Positions 7,519-15,060 of a stretch of 33,130 nt of DNA are shown one piece after another. Location of the stretch: NCBI GenBank assembly GCA_905235625.1, contig CAJOLX010000014.1, forward strand, positions 1 to 33,130, given 5' to 3'. The notes below the pieces were generated by a model that worked only from the letters and a program-made list of their open reading frames with translations, had not been told where the DNA came from and did not search any database. Each line of letters opens with the position of its first letter. The stretch's first letter is position 1. The translations under genes were made by a program, and so were the position numbers. This stretch comes from an uncultured Clostridia bacterium (GTDB lineage: Bacteria; Bacillota; Clostridia; Oscillospirales; Acutalibacteraceae).

Positions 7519-8793
7519 ATGTCAACCTGTGCTATAGTGGGCATAAACTGGGGCGACGAGGGAAAAGGCCGAATGGTGGACCTTCTCACGGAGCAATATG
7601 ACGTTGTTGTGAGGTATCAGGGCGGCGGCAACGCCGGCCATACCGTAATTAACGACAAGGGCAAATTCGCCCTGCATCTGCTTCCCTCGGGCATATTCCG
7701 CCCCGGCGTTGTCAACGTGCTGGGCAACGGCGTTGCTCTCGACGCCGAAAACCTCTGGAACGAAATGCAGCAGGTTATCTCGCAGGGCGTGCCCCTCACT
7801 CCGGATAATCTGAAAATCAGCAGCAGAGCCTCTCTGCTTCTCCCGTGGCACAGGCAGCTTGACGGCCTTGAGGAAGCAAGACTTGCCGATAAGCAATACG
7901 GCTCCACAAAGCAGGGCATAGCTCCGTTTTACAGCGATAAATATCAAAAGAAAACCGTGCTCGCGGGCGAGCTGTTTTACCCCGAAAAGCTCAAAGAGCA
8001 CCTTGCCGACCTGCTTGAGTGGAAAAATCTCACTCTCACGCGCGTTTACGGCGCTCCGGCGGTCACTATGGAAGAGCTGCTCGAATGGGTGAACGATTAC
8101 GGTGAAAAGATAAAGCCCTATATCTGCGACACGGGCGCTTACCTGCGCGACGCTTACAAGCAGGATAAAAGAATACTCTTTGAGGCTCAGCTCGGCTCGC
8201 TCAGAGACCTCGATTTCGGCATAGTTCCCTACACCACCTCGTCAAATCCCGTGGCGGCTTACGCTCCCGTGGGCAGCGGGCTCACAAACGCGAGGGTTGA
8301 AGACGTTATAGGCGTTGTCAAGGCTTATTCCACGTGCGTTGGCGAAGGCCCGTTCACCTGCGAAATGTTCGGCGAAGAAGCGGACAAGCTGCGCGAAGCA
8401 GGCTTTGAATACGGCGCGAAAACGGGCAGACCCAGAAGGGTAGGCCCCATCGACATCGTCGCCACCCGCTACGGCGTTGAGGTGCAGGGCGCAACGGAAA
8501 TAGCGCTCACAAAGCTTGACGTGCTCTCTTATCTCGATAAAATCCCCGTTTGCACAAGATACAAGCTCTACGGCGAGCTCACGGACGAATTCCCGTTCCC
8601 CAGCGCTCTGCCCGACGCGGAGCCGGTTACGGAATATCTTGAAGGCTGGAAAACCGACATTTCGTCTTGCCGCAAATGGGAAGACCTGCCCAAGGCTGCT
8701 CAGGACTACGTGCTTTACGTTGAGGAGCGCATAGGCTGCTTCATCAAATACGTTTCGGTCGGCCCGGAGCGCGACAGCATAATCATCAGATAA
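7519..8793 (+). CDS. purA: Adenylosuccinate synthetase
   Basis: PurA makes adenylosuccinate from IMP, aspartate and GTP, the first committed step to AMP. The 424-residue length is typical. Residues 11-19 (W-G-D-E-G-K-G-R) are the GTP/IMP-binding loop with catalytic Asp13; the usual GKGK reads GKGR here. Residues 35-42 (G-G-G-N-A-G-H-T) carry catalytic His41. A later G-R-P-R-R-V-G block is the IMP-binding arginine region. The start follows AAAGGAG with normal spacing. It is the first gene of a tight operon, 12 bases before purB, and is cotranscribed with guaA. Confidence 0.97.
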   Translation: MSTCAIVGINWGDEGKGRMVDLLTEQYDVVVRYQGGGNAGHTVINDKGKFALHLLPSGIFRPGVVNVLGNGVALDAENLWNEMQQVISQGVPLTPDNLKISSRASLLLPWHRQLDGLEEARLADKQYGSTKQGIAPFYSDKYQKKTVLAGELFYPEKLKEHLADLLEWKNLTLTRVYGAPAVTMEELLEWVNDYGEKIKPYICDTGAYLRDAYKQDKRILFEAQLGSLRDLDFGIVPYTTSSNPVAAYAPVGSGLTNARVEDVIGVVKAYSTCVGEGPFTCEMFGEEADKLREAGFEYGAKTGRPRRVGPIDIVATRYGVEVQGATEIALTKLDVLSYLDKIPVCTRYKLYGELTDEFPFPSALPDAEPVTEYLEGWKTDISSCRKWEDLPKAAQDYVLYVEERIGCFIKYVSVGPERDSIIIR

Positions 8794-8805
8794 GGAGTTT
8801 GCCGA

Positions 8806-10221
8806 ATGTACGATAAATACGAATCTCCGCTGAGCTCAAGATATGCCAGCGATTATATGCTCTCGCTCTTCTCTCACAAAACGAGAATAGTCACCTGGAG
8901 AAGGCTCTGGGTTTCGCTTGCGAGAGCCGAAATGAAGCTCGGCCTGCCCGTTACCGAAGAGCAGGTGAAGGAACTTGAAGAAAACGTTGAAAACATAGAT
9001 TTTGACGTTGCCGCCGCAAGAGAAAAGGAAGTGCGCCACGACGTTATGGCTCACGTTTACGCTTACGGCAAAGCGGCTCCCGGCGCGGCGGGCATAATTC
9101 ACCTGGGCGCAACGAGCTGTTACGTGACGGATAACGCCGATATGATAATTTATCGCGACGCTCTGCTTTATCTCAGAAAAGAGCTGCTCGGCGTTATGGC
9201 AAATCTTTCGGATTTTGCGCTCAAATACAAATCTCTGCCCACTCTCGGCTACACTCATTATCAGCCCGCACAGCTCGTTACGGTCGGCAAAAGAGCCACC
9301 CTCTGGCTCCAGGATTTCGCGTCCGACCTCGAGGAGCTTGATTTCGTTATCGGCTCCATGAAGCTGCTCGGCTGCCGCGGCACCACGGGCACCGAGGCGA
9401 GCTTCGTTGAGCTTTTCTCGGGCGACACGGCAAAAATCGACGAAATGAACGCCCTCATCTGCAAGGATTTCGGCTTTGAAAAATGCTTCTCCGTAAGCGG
9501 CCAGACCTATCCCAGAAAGTTCGATTCGAGAATTCTCAACGTGCTCTCTTCGATAGCTCAGAGCTGCTACAGAATGGCAAACGACATTCGCCTTTTGCAG
9601 CATGACAGGCAGCTTGAAGAGCCGTTTGAAAAGAATCAGATAGGCTCCTCCGCAATGGCTTACAAGCGCAACCCGATGAGAAGCGAAAGAATATGCTCTC
9701 TTTCACGCTATCTCATGGCGGACGCTCTCAACGCTCCCATGACCGCCTCCACGCAGTGGCTTGAAAGAACTCTGGACGACTCCGCGAACCGCAGAATTTC
9801 CGTGCCGGAGGGCTGCCTTTGCGCCGACGCCGTTTTGAGGCTCGCTCAAAACGTTACTAACGGCCTGGTCGTAAACGAAAAAATCGTTGAGCGCACCGTT
9901 ATGGAATATCTTCCGTTCATAGCTACAGAAAATATCCTTATGGAAGGCGTTAAGCGCGGCGGCAACCGCCAGGAGCTGCACGAGGTCATAAGAGTGTGCT
10001 CAATGGAAGCCACCGCAAGAATGAAAGCGGGCGAAAGCTGCAATCTGCTTGAGCTGCTTGCCGCGAGACCGGAATTTGACCTCACGGAAGAAGAGCTTAA
10101 AGCGGTGCTTGACCCGTCGCTCTATATCGGCCGCTGCCCCGAGCAGGCGGAGGCTTACGTAAACGAGCTTGCCCCCGTTATAGCGCAGGCTGAAAGAACC
10201 AATCCGGACATCAACGTTTGA
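8806..10221 (+). CDS. purB: Adenylosuccinate lyase
   Basis: PurB splits adenylosuccinate to AMP and fumarate, and SAICAR to AICAR in de novo purine synthesis. It belongs to the fumarase/aspartase superfamily. The signature loop G-S-S-A-M-A-Y-K-R-N-P-M-R-S-E (280-294) carries the mobile catalytic serine. Other family blocks are R-H-D-V-M-A-H (77-83), H-L-G-A-T-S (99-104) and G-Y-T-H-Y-Q-P-A-Q (148-156). At 471 residues it is the longer form common in Clostridia and eukaryotes, not the roughly 430-residue Bacillus form. The AAGGAG site lies just after the purA stop. Confidence 0.97.
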   Translation: MYDKYESPLSSRYASDYMLSLFSHKTRIVTWRRLWVSLARAEMKLGLPVTEEQVKELEENVENIDFDVAAAREKEVRHDVMAHVYAYGKAAPGAAGIIHLGATSCYVTDNADMIIYRDALLYLRKELLGVMANLSDFALKYKSLPTLGYTHYQPAQLVTVGKRATLWLQDFASDLEELDFVIGSMKLLGCRGTTGTEASFVELFSGDTAKIDEMNALICKDFGFEKCFSVSGQTYPRKFDSRILNVLSSIAQSCYRMANDIRLLQHDRQLEEPFEKNQIGSSAMAYKRNPMRSERICSLSRYLMADALNAPMTASTQWLERTLDDSANRRISVPEGCLCADAVLRLAQNVTNGLVVNEKIVERTVMEYLPFIATENILMEGVKRGGNRQELHEVIRVCSMEATARMKAGESCNLLELLAARPEFDLTEEELKAVLDPSLYIGRCPEQAEAYVNELAPVIAQAERTNPDINV

Positions 10222-10238
10222 CTTGAAGGTAACGATAT

Positions 10239-11771
10239 ATGGAAAAAATTCTCGTTCTTGATTTCGGCGGCCAGTACAATCAGCTTATCGCAAGGCGCGT
10301 AAGGGATGAGCACGTTTACGCCGAAATAAAAGCTTACAGCAAAATAACCGCGGACAAAATAGCCTCCGAAGGCTATGCCGGCATAATTTTCACCGGAGGG
10401 CCAAACAGCGTTTACGACCCTTCGTCGCCGCATTTTGACCCTGCCGTTTTGAACCTCGGAATACCCGTGCTCGGCATTTGCTACGGCTGCCAGCTCATGG
10501 CTTATATGGAAAACGGAGAGATTTGCTCCGCCGGCAGCATCAGCGAATACGGCAAAGTGGATTTGACCGTTAAGCAGAGCCCTCTGTTTAAAAACGTTCC
10601 CGAAAAAAGCGTTTGCTGGATGAGCCACACGGATTACGTGAAAACTCCGCCTGCACATTTTGAGATAATCGCTTCAACCGATAACTGCCCCGTTGCCGCG
10701 ATGTGCGACGAGAGCAGAAATCTCTACGCCGTTCAGTTCCACCCCGAGGTCACTCACACCGAATACGGCAAAGCGATCCTTCACAATTTCCTTTATGACG
10801 TCTGCCGCTGCAAGGGCGAGTGGACTATGGAGAATTTTGCCGCGTCTTCGATTGAAAAATACCGCGAAACTCTCAAGGGCAAGAGAGTGCTCTGCGCCCT
10901 GAGCGGGGGAGTGGATTCCTCCGTTGCCGCCGTTATGCTCCACAAGGCGATAGGCGACAACCTCACCTGCGTTTTCGTTGACCACGGTCTTTTGCGCAAG
11001 GACGAGGGCGACATAGTTGAAAACACCTTCAAAACCAAGATGGGCCTTAACCTCATCAGAGTTAACGCGAGCGACAGGTTCCTCGCAAAGCTCGAGGGCG
11101 TTACCGAGCCCGAAAAGAAAAGAAAGATAATCGGCGAGGAATTTATCCGCGTCTTTGAAGAAGAAGCAAAAAAAATAGGCAAGGTGCAGGTGCTCGTTCA
11201 GGGCACCATATACCCCGACGTTGTTGAGAGCGGCGCGGGCGACGCTGCGGTCATCAAGAGCCACCACAACGTGGGCGGCCTGCCGGACGTTATCGACTTT
11301 GACGAGATAGTCGAGCCGCTGAGAAACCTCTTTAAGGACGAGGTTAGAGCCGTCGGAATAGAGCTCGGCATACCTTATGAGCTCGTTTGGCGCCAGCCCT
11401 TCCCGGGCCCCGGCCTCGCGATAAGAGTTATGGGCGACATCACGAAAGAGAAGCTCGACACTCTGCGCCTTGCGGACGCCATTTTCCGCGAGGAAATCTT
11501 GAACGCAGGCCTTGAGCGCGACGTTAATCAGTATTTTGCCGTGCTCACCAATAACCGCACCGTCGGCGTTATGGGCGACGCGCGCACCTACGGCTACACC
11601 GTAGCCCTCAGAGCCGTTTCAACCGACGATTTCATGACCGCCGACTGGTCGCGCCTGCCATACGACGTGCTCGCCAGAGCAAGCGCCAGAATAACCAACG
11701 AGGTTCATTCCGTCGGCCGAGTCGTCTATGACGTCACAAGCAAACCCCCCGCCACAGTGGAGTGGGAGTAA
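10239..11771 (+). CDS. guaA: GMP synthase (glutamine-hydrolysing)
   Basis: GuaA aminates XMP to GMP using ATP and glutamine. The N-terminal class I glutamine amidotransferase has the nucleophile in G-I-C-Y-G-C-Q (Cys81; the usual Met after Gly is Cys here) and the His168/Glu170 pair in Q-F-H-P-E. The ATP pyrophosphatase P-loop is S-G-G-V-D-S-S (222-228). The C-terminal dimerisation domain ends with the conserved K-P-P-A-T-V-E-W-E. The 510-residue length is normal. The start is 17 bases after purB, behind GAAGGT. With purA and purB it covers both branches from IMP except guaB, which is not in the window. A strong terminator ends the operon. Confidence 0.97.
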   Translation: MEKILVLDFGGQYNQLIARRVRDEHVYAEIKAYSKITADKIASEGYAGIIFTGGPNSVYDPSSPHFDPAVLNLGIPVLGICYGCQLMAYMENGEICSAGSISEYGKVDLTVKQSPLFKNVPEKSVCWMSHTDYVKTPPAHFEIIASTDNCPVAAMCDESRNLYAVQFHPEVTHTEYGKAILHNFLYDVCRCKGEWTMENFAASSIEKYRETLKGKRVLCALSGGVDSSVAAVMLHKAIGDNLTCVFVDHGLLRKDEGDIVENTFKTKMGLNLIRVNASDRFLAKLEGVTEPEKKRKIIGEEFIRVFEEEAKKIGKVQVLVQGTIYPDVVESGAGDAAVIKSHHNVGGLPDVIDFDEIVEPLRNLFKDEVRAVGIELGIPYELVWRQPFPGPGLAIRVMGDITKEKLDTLRLADAIFREEILNAGLERDVNQYFAVLTNNRTVGVMGDARTYGYTVALRAVSTDDFMTADWSRLPYDVLARASARITNEVHSVGRVVYDVTSKPPATVEWE

Positions 11772-11815
11772 GCTTTGCTTTCCTTTGACGAATCGAATCA
11801 AAAGCGGTATAAAGC

Positions 11816-11855
11816 AGCCGGGGCTGGTCTTTTGACAGCCCCGGCTGAAGTTTTT
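11816..11855 (+). terminator. Terminator of the purA-purB-guaA operon
   Basis: AGCCGGGGCTG (11816-11826) pairs with CAGCCCCGGCT (11836-11846), an 11-bp GC-rich stem with a 9-base loop. It is followed by GAAG and five Ts. Confidence 0.9.
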
Positions 11856-11937
11856 ATCGGTTTTCAAAATAATGAATCGGCAAAGCCGGCACAAATCGGA
11901 ACGAAAACGGAAGGACTTATCGGTTCTTGTTTTGCTC

Positions 11938-13074
11938 TTATACTGCAAGGTATCTTTCGAATACTATGTCGGCGGCGGATTTAACGTTTACGTCTTCTCC
12001 GGCGCAGGATGGCAGAACTCTGACGGGAATGCTGTTTCTTCTCAGAATGCGGCTGTTAATGCCTTTCTCCATAGCGGGGATGAGCTTTTCCGAGCCGTAG
12101 AGCAAATCGCCCGCGAGCAGCACGGTATCAATGCTTATAACGTTTGCCATTGAGGCAATTCCCGAGGCGAGATATTCCGCTTCAAGCTTTATTAAATCCC
12201 GGGCGTCGCTCTCATTGTCGGATTCGTCTGTTACCTGCTTCCAGCTTTCAAAGCGGGTGCCTTCGAGCAAATTCGGTATTGCGGCGTAGGCTTCAAGGCA
12301 GCCTCTGTTGCCGCAAGCGCATTTTTTGCCCCTGTAATTTATGGTGACGTGGCCGAGCTCCCCCGTGAAGCTGCCGGCACCCTTCAGCGCCTGACCGTCC
12401 GCGATAATTCCCGAGCCCACTCCGCTGTCAACGAGCAGCAGCAAGAAGTTTCTGCTGCCGTTCGCTTCGGGTTTATCAAGATTATATTGAGCGAGGCTTG
12501 TCGCGTTGTTTTCAAGGTAAACGGGCAGGTCGAGAGCGGAGCTTAAAATGCCCGTTATTTCGGTATTGTGCCAAAGGTCAAAGCGGGGAGGATTGATTAT
12601 CATGCCCCTTTCGCCGTCGAGAGGTCCCGGAGCGGAAACTCCCACTCCGATAATTTTTTCGCGCGGCAAATTTGTTTCTCTTATGATTGCTTTGATTTCT
12701 TCGGCGAGGGCGTTCAGCCCGTCGGGAGCGCCGCTTTCAAGGCGGATTCGCCGCTTGGCAAAAACGCCGCCCGCAAAATCGACTGCGCCTATCGTGCAGC
12801 CGTCGCGGTTAAGATAAACGCCCACCGCGCAGCCGGCGTCGGCTCTCAAAACGAGCGGCACGGGAGTGCGGCCCCTCTGCGTTTCGCAGGTGGAGGACTC
12901 CGCGATTATGCCAGCTTCGAGCAGCTCGTCCGCTATGAGCGACGCCGCGGAGCGTGTAAGGCCCATCTGCCTTGCGATTTCCGCCCGTGACATCGGCTTT
13001 GATCGGAGCAGCCGCAAAAACATTTTTCTGTTGTATTCTTTGGTATATTCGGCGTTTCTCGCGCTTTTGCCCAT
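11938..13074 (-). CDS. ROK-family transcriptional repressor
   Basis: This 378-residue protein starts with a MarR/winged-helix-like DNA-binding domain (15-60: L-R-S-K-P-M-S-R-A-E-I-A-R-Q-M-G-L-T). A ROK sugar-sensing domain follows, with G-V-G-V-S-A-P-G-P (143-151) and the zinc site G-E-L-G-H (238-242) plus C-x-C-G-N-x-G-C-L-E (252-261). Where ROK kinases have the catalytic aspartate in E-N-D-A, this protein reads E-N-N-A (188-191). That supports a regulatory rather than kinase role, as in XylR/NagC-type proteins. It is 18 bases downstream of the phosphomannose-isomerase-like gene, forming a two-gene operon. It probably binds the palindrome at 14216-14238 that lies between this operon and the glycyl-radical operon. 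The inducer is unknown. Confidence 0.9.
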   Translation of the reverse strand: MGKSARNAEYTKEYNRKMFLRLLRSKPMSRAEIARQMGLTRSAASLIADELLEAGIIAESSTCETQRGRTPVPLVLRADAGCAVGVYLNRDGCTIGAVDFAGGVFAKRRIRLESGAPDGLNALAEEIKAIIRETNLPREKIIGVGVSAPGPLDGERGMIINPPRFDLWHNTEITGILSSALDLPVYLENNATSLAQYNLDKPEANGSRNFLLLLVDSGVGSGIIADGQALKGAGSFTGELGHVTINYRGKKCACGNRGCLEAYAAIPNLLEGTRFESWKQVTDESDNESDARDLIKLEAEYLASGIASMANVISIDTVLLAGDLLYGSEKLIPAMEKGINSRILRRNSIPVRVLPSCAGEDVNVKSAADIVFERYLAV

Positions 13075-13092
13075 TTTCGCTTACTCCGTGTT

Positions 13093-14151
13093 TCAGTCGC
13101 CGCCTTTGCAGCAAACCATTTTTATTTTGCCGCCTGTTGAAACGGCGCATTTGCCTGTGGCAGCGGCGGGCAGGAAGAAATATTCACCCGCTCCGATTTT
13201 TCTATCATATCCGTCCGAAATAACCTTGCCTTCGCCTTCAACGCATATCCAGACGGATGCGGGAGCGGCGAGGGTCATTTGAGCTTTTTCGATTGAAAAT
13301 CTGTTCATCGAGAAGCAGGGCGTTTCGCTTTGCCCGATGAGCTCCTCCGCGAGCACGCCGCCCGAATTTGAGAGGACTTTCGGCTCTTTTCTGCCGCTTT
13401 CGAGAGCGGCGGCGCCGTATTTTTCAAAGTCGAAACATTCGAGAGCTGTTTCTTTGTCGAGCCCGAGATACATTTCCCTGTCATTGAGCTTGTAATCGGC
13501 GCACCAATGCTCCGGCTGGATTGTGAAATCCGTCGGCTCCTGCACCTCGAGAATGAGGCAGCCCGCTCCTATCGCGTGAATTACTCCCGCGCCGACGAAA
13601 AACACATCTCCGCTTTTGACGGGCACACGGTTCACGAAAGAGGTCATTATCTCTTTATCCGTTTCGCTCTTGTCAACGGCGAGCGAAAATTCCTCTTTGC
13701 TCACCCGCCTGTCAAAGCCGAAATATATGCAGGCGCCGGGGCGTGTAGCAAGCACGAGCCACGCCTCAGCCTTGCCGTAAGTAGAGTTAAAATGCTTTTC
13801 GGAATAAGCCCTCGTCGGGTGCGCCTGCATCGGCAGGCGAACGGCGCTGTCAAGGTATTTGACGAGCACGCCGACGTCATCCCGCTCGCCGAGATAAGCC
13901 TCTTTATTTTCGGCGATAAGCTCGCTAAACGGCTTGCCGTCCTCTTCTCTCAAAGAAATGCCCTCGAGAGGGTCGGTTCTGCCCGGATTTATGGCTCTTA
14001 CGCTCGAGCAAATCCATTCCTCGGGCATATTGCCGTCTTCGGCGGGGTCGCCGAGCAGCTCGTGAAAGAGCTTGCCGCCTCTGTAAACTCTGAAAACACG
14101 GTTCCTTCTGAAAAATACGGGCAGATACGGGCTTTTATCGGCATTTTGCAA
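13093..14151 (-). CDS. Mannose-6-phosphate isomerase-like cupin (class I)
   Basis: This 352-residue cytoplasmic metalloenzyme belongs to the ManA family, which interconverts fructose-6-phosphate and mannose-6-phosphate. Metal-site motifs are M-Q-A-H-P (108-112), the following K-H-F (119-121), G-K-A-E-A-W (126-131), and A-G-V-I-H-A-I-G-A-G (188-197) with L-E-V-Q-E-P-T-D-F (201-209). The start is a TTG codon (14151-14149) placed correctly behind AGGAGGG. The nearby ATG is out of frame, so the rare start looks real. The gene lies ahead of the ROK regulator and is divergent from a glycyl radical enzyme operon. Its true substrate may therefore be a different sugar phosphate from that module, and I would not fix it as ManA. 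Confidence 0.88.
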   Translation of the reverse strand: MQNADKSPYLPVFFRRNRVFRVYRGGKLFHELLGDPAEDGNMPEEWICSSVRAINPGRTDPLEGISLREEDGKPFSELIAENKEAYLGERDDVGVLVKYLDSAVRLPMQAHPTRAYSEKHFNSTYGKAEAWLVLATRPGACIYFGFDRRVSKEEFSLAVDKSETDKEIMTSFVNRVPVKSGDVFFVGAGVIHAIGAGCLILEVQEPTDFTIQPEHWCADYKLNDREMYLGLDKETALECFDFEKYGAAALESGRKEPKVLSNSGGVLAEELIGQSETPCFSMNRFSIEKAQMTLAAPASVWICVEGEGKVISDGYDRKIGAGEYFFLPAAATGKCAVSTGGKIKMVCCKGGD

Positions 14152-14196
14152 AGCTATCCCTCCTAAATCGGGCTGATTTCAATTCTGTCTCAAATA

Positions 14197-14224
14197 ATTA
14201 TATCATTCTTTGCTTTTTTGTCAA
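14197..14224 (-). promoter_or_regulatory. Leftward promoter of the isomerase-ROK operon
   Basis: On the minus strand, TTGACA (14224-14219) and TATAAT (14202-14197) are 16 bases apart, a perfect consensus pair. The -35 box lies in the left arm of the palindrome at 14216-14238. Confidence 0.8.
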
Positions 14225-14238
14225 GTCACTTGACAAAA
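14216..14238. promoter_or_regulatory. 23-bp palindromic operator shared by divergent promoters
   Basis: TTTTGTCAAG (14216-14225) and CTTGACAAAA (14229-14238) are perfect inverted arms around TCA. Each arm contains the -35 box of one of the two divergent promoters, so a single bound dimer could block both. The likely protein is the ROK repressor encoded leftward; this is inferred from position. Confidence 0.75.
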
Positions 14239-14258
14239 TCCGAGCCTTGCTATATAAT
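14230..14258 (+). promoter_or_regulatory. Rightward promoter of the glycyl radical enzyme operon
   Basis: TTGACA (14230-14235) and TATAAT (14253-14258) with a 17-base spacer form an exact consensus promoter. The -35 box is inside the right arm of the operator palindrome. Transcription would begin near 14265, about 55 bases before the activase start. Confidence 0.85.
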
Positions 14259-14318
14259 TTAAACGTATTATTGTATCTACTTATCGGATTGGCGCGGCGC
14301 CTTTGGGCGAGAGGTAAT

Positions 14319-15047
14319 ATGGAGATAAGAATTTTTCAAAAGGGCTTTAATTTTTCGCAGGACGGCCCCGGAAACAGGCTCGTTTATCATTTGCAGGGCT
14401 GCAATTTGCGCTGCCCGTGGTGTTCAAATCCCGAAGGTCTCGTATCGGGCTCGGGCGCCGCTTATACCGTTGACGAGATAGTTGACGAGGTAAAGCGCAG
14501 CGAAATGATGTTTTTTGACGGCGGAGGCGTTACCCTCACCGGCGGAGAGGCGACCGTTCAGTTTGAAGCGGTCAAGGAGCTGCTTTGCCGCCTTCATGAA
14601 AACGGCGTAAACACCTGCATTGAAACCAACGGAATTTGCGCCCGCCTGCCCGAGCTGTTCCCCTATCTTGACCTGCTCATTGCGGACGTAAAGCACTACG
14701 ACCCGGTTAAGCACAAGCAGGTCACGGGGCTTTCAAACGAGATGACGCTCGAAAACATCAAAATTGCTCTCGCGCAGGGGCAAAAAACCGCTCTTCGCAT
14801 TCCGCTCATAGGCGGGTTCAACGCGGAGGAAGAGGACGCAAAGCAGTTTGCCGCTCTCTTCGGCGGCTTAAAATCCGAAGGCGATTTCACCGTTGAGCTT
14901 TTGCCTTATCACGAATACGGCAAGGATAAATACGGCGCGCTCGGCGTTGACTACAAAATGACTGAGCAGGCGAAGGTCGGCGGCGAACGCCTGATTAAAT
15001 TCAAAAAAATCCTTGAAAACTCCGGTATAACCGTTATAAAAACTTAA
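14319..15047 (+). CDS. Glycyl radical enzyme activase (radical SAM, PflA-like)
   Basis: This enzyme uses a [4Fe-4S] cluster and S-adenosylmethionine to install the glycyl radical on the partner enzyme encoded next. From the chosen start it has 242 residues. The cluster motif is C-N-L-R-C-P-W-C (Cys28, Cys32, Cys35; CxxxCxxC), and the G-G-G-V-T-L-T-G-G-E block is the SAM-binding region. It is the short PflA-like form, without the extra ferredoxin insert of many dehydratase activases. The frame is open back to 14247, but that region contains the predicted transcription start. The ATG at 14319 has GAGAGG upstream and begins the conserved M-E-I-R-I-F-Q-K-G-F, so I prefer it. It sits 13 bases before the glycyl radical enzyme, and activase-first order is less usual. 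Confidence 0.93.
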   Translation: MEIRIFQKGFNFSQDGPGNRLVYHLQGCNLRCPWCSNPEGLVSGSGAAYTVDEIVDEVKRSEMMFFDGGGVTLTGGEATVQFEAVKELLCRLHENGVNTCIETNGICARLPELFPYLDLLIADVKHYDPVKHKQVTGLSNEMTLENIKIALAQGQKTALRIPLIGGFNAEEEDAKQFAALFGGLKSEGDFTVELLPYHEYGKDKYGALGVDYKMTEQAKVGGERLIKFKKILENSGITVIKT

Positions 15048-15060
15048 CGATGCGAAAGGA

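Noticed and set aside
8836-9603. A 255-codon minus-strand open frame.
   Set aside because: It is antisense to purB with no initiation signal, while purB has its full family signature on the plus strand.
11938-13074. Glucokinase (ROK kinase) identity.
   Set aside because: It has an N-terminal DNA-binding domain, and the catalytic Asp of E-N-D-A is Asn.
14247-14318. A hydrophobic 24-residue N-terminal extension of the activase that looks like a membrane helix.
   Set aside because: The predicted -10 box and transcription start fall at 14253-14265, and conserved activase sequence begins at the ATG at 14319.
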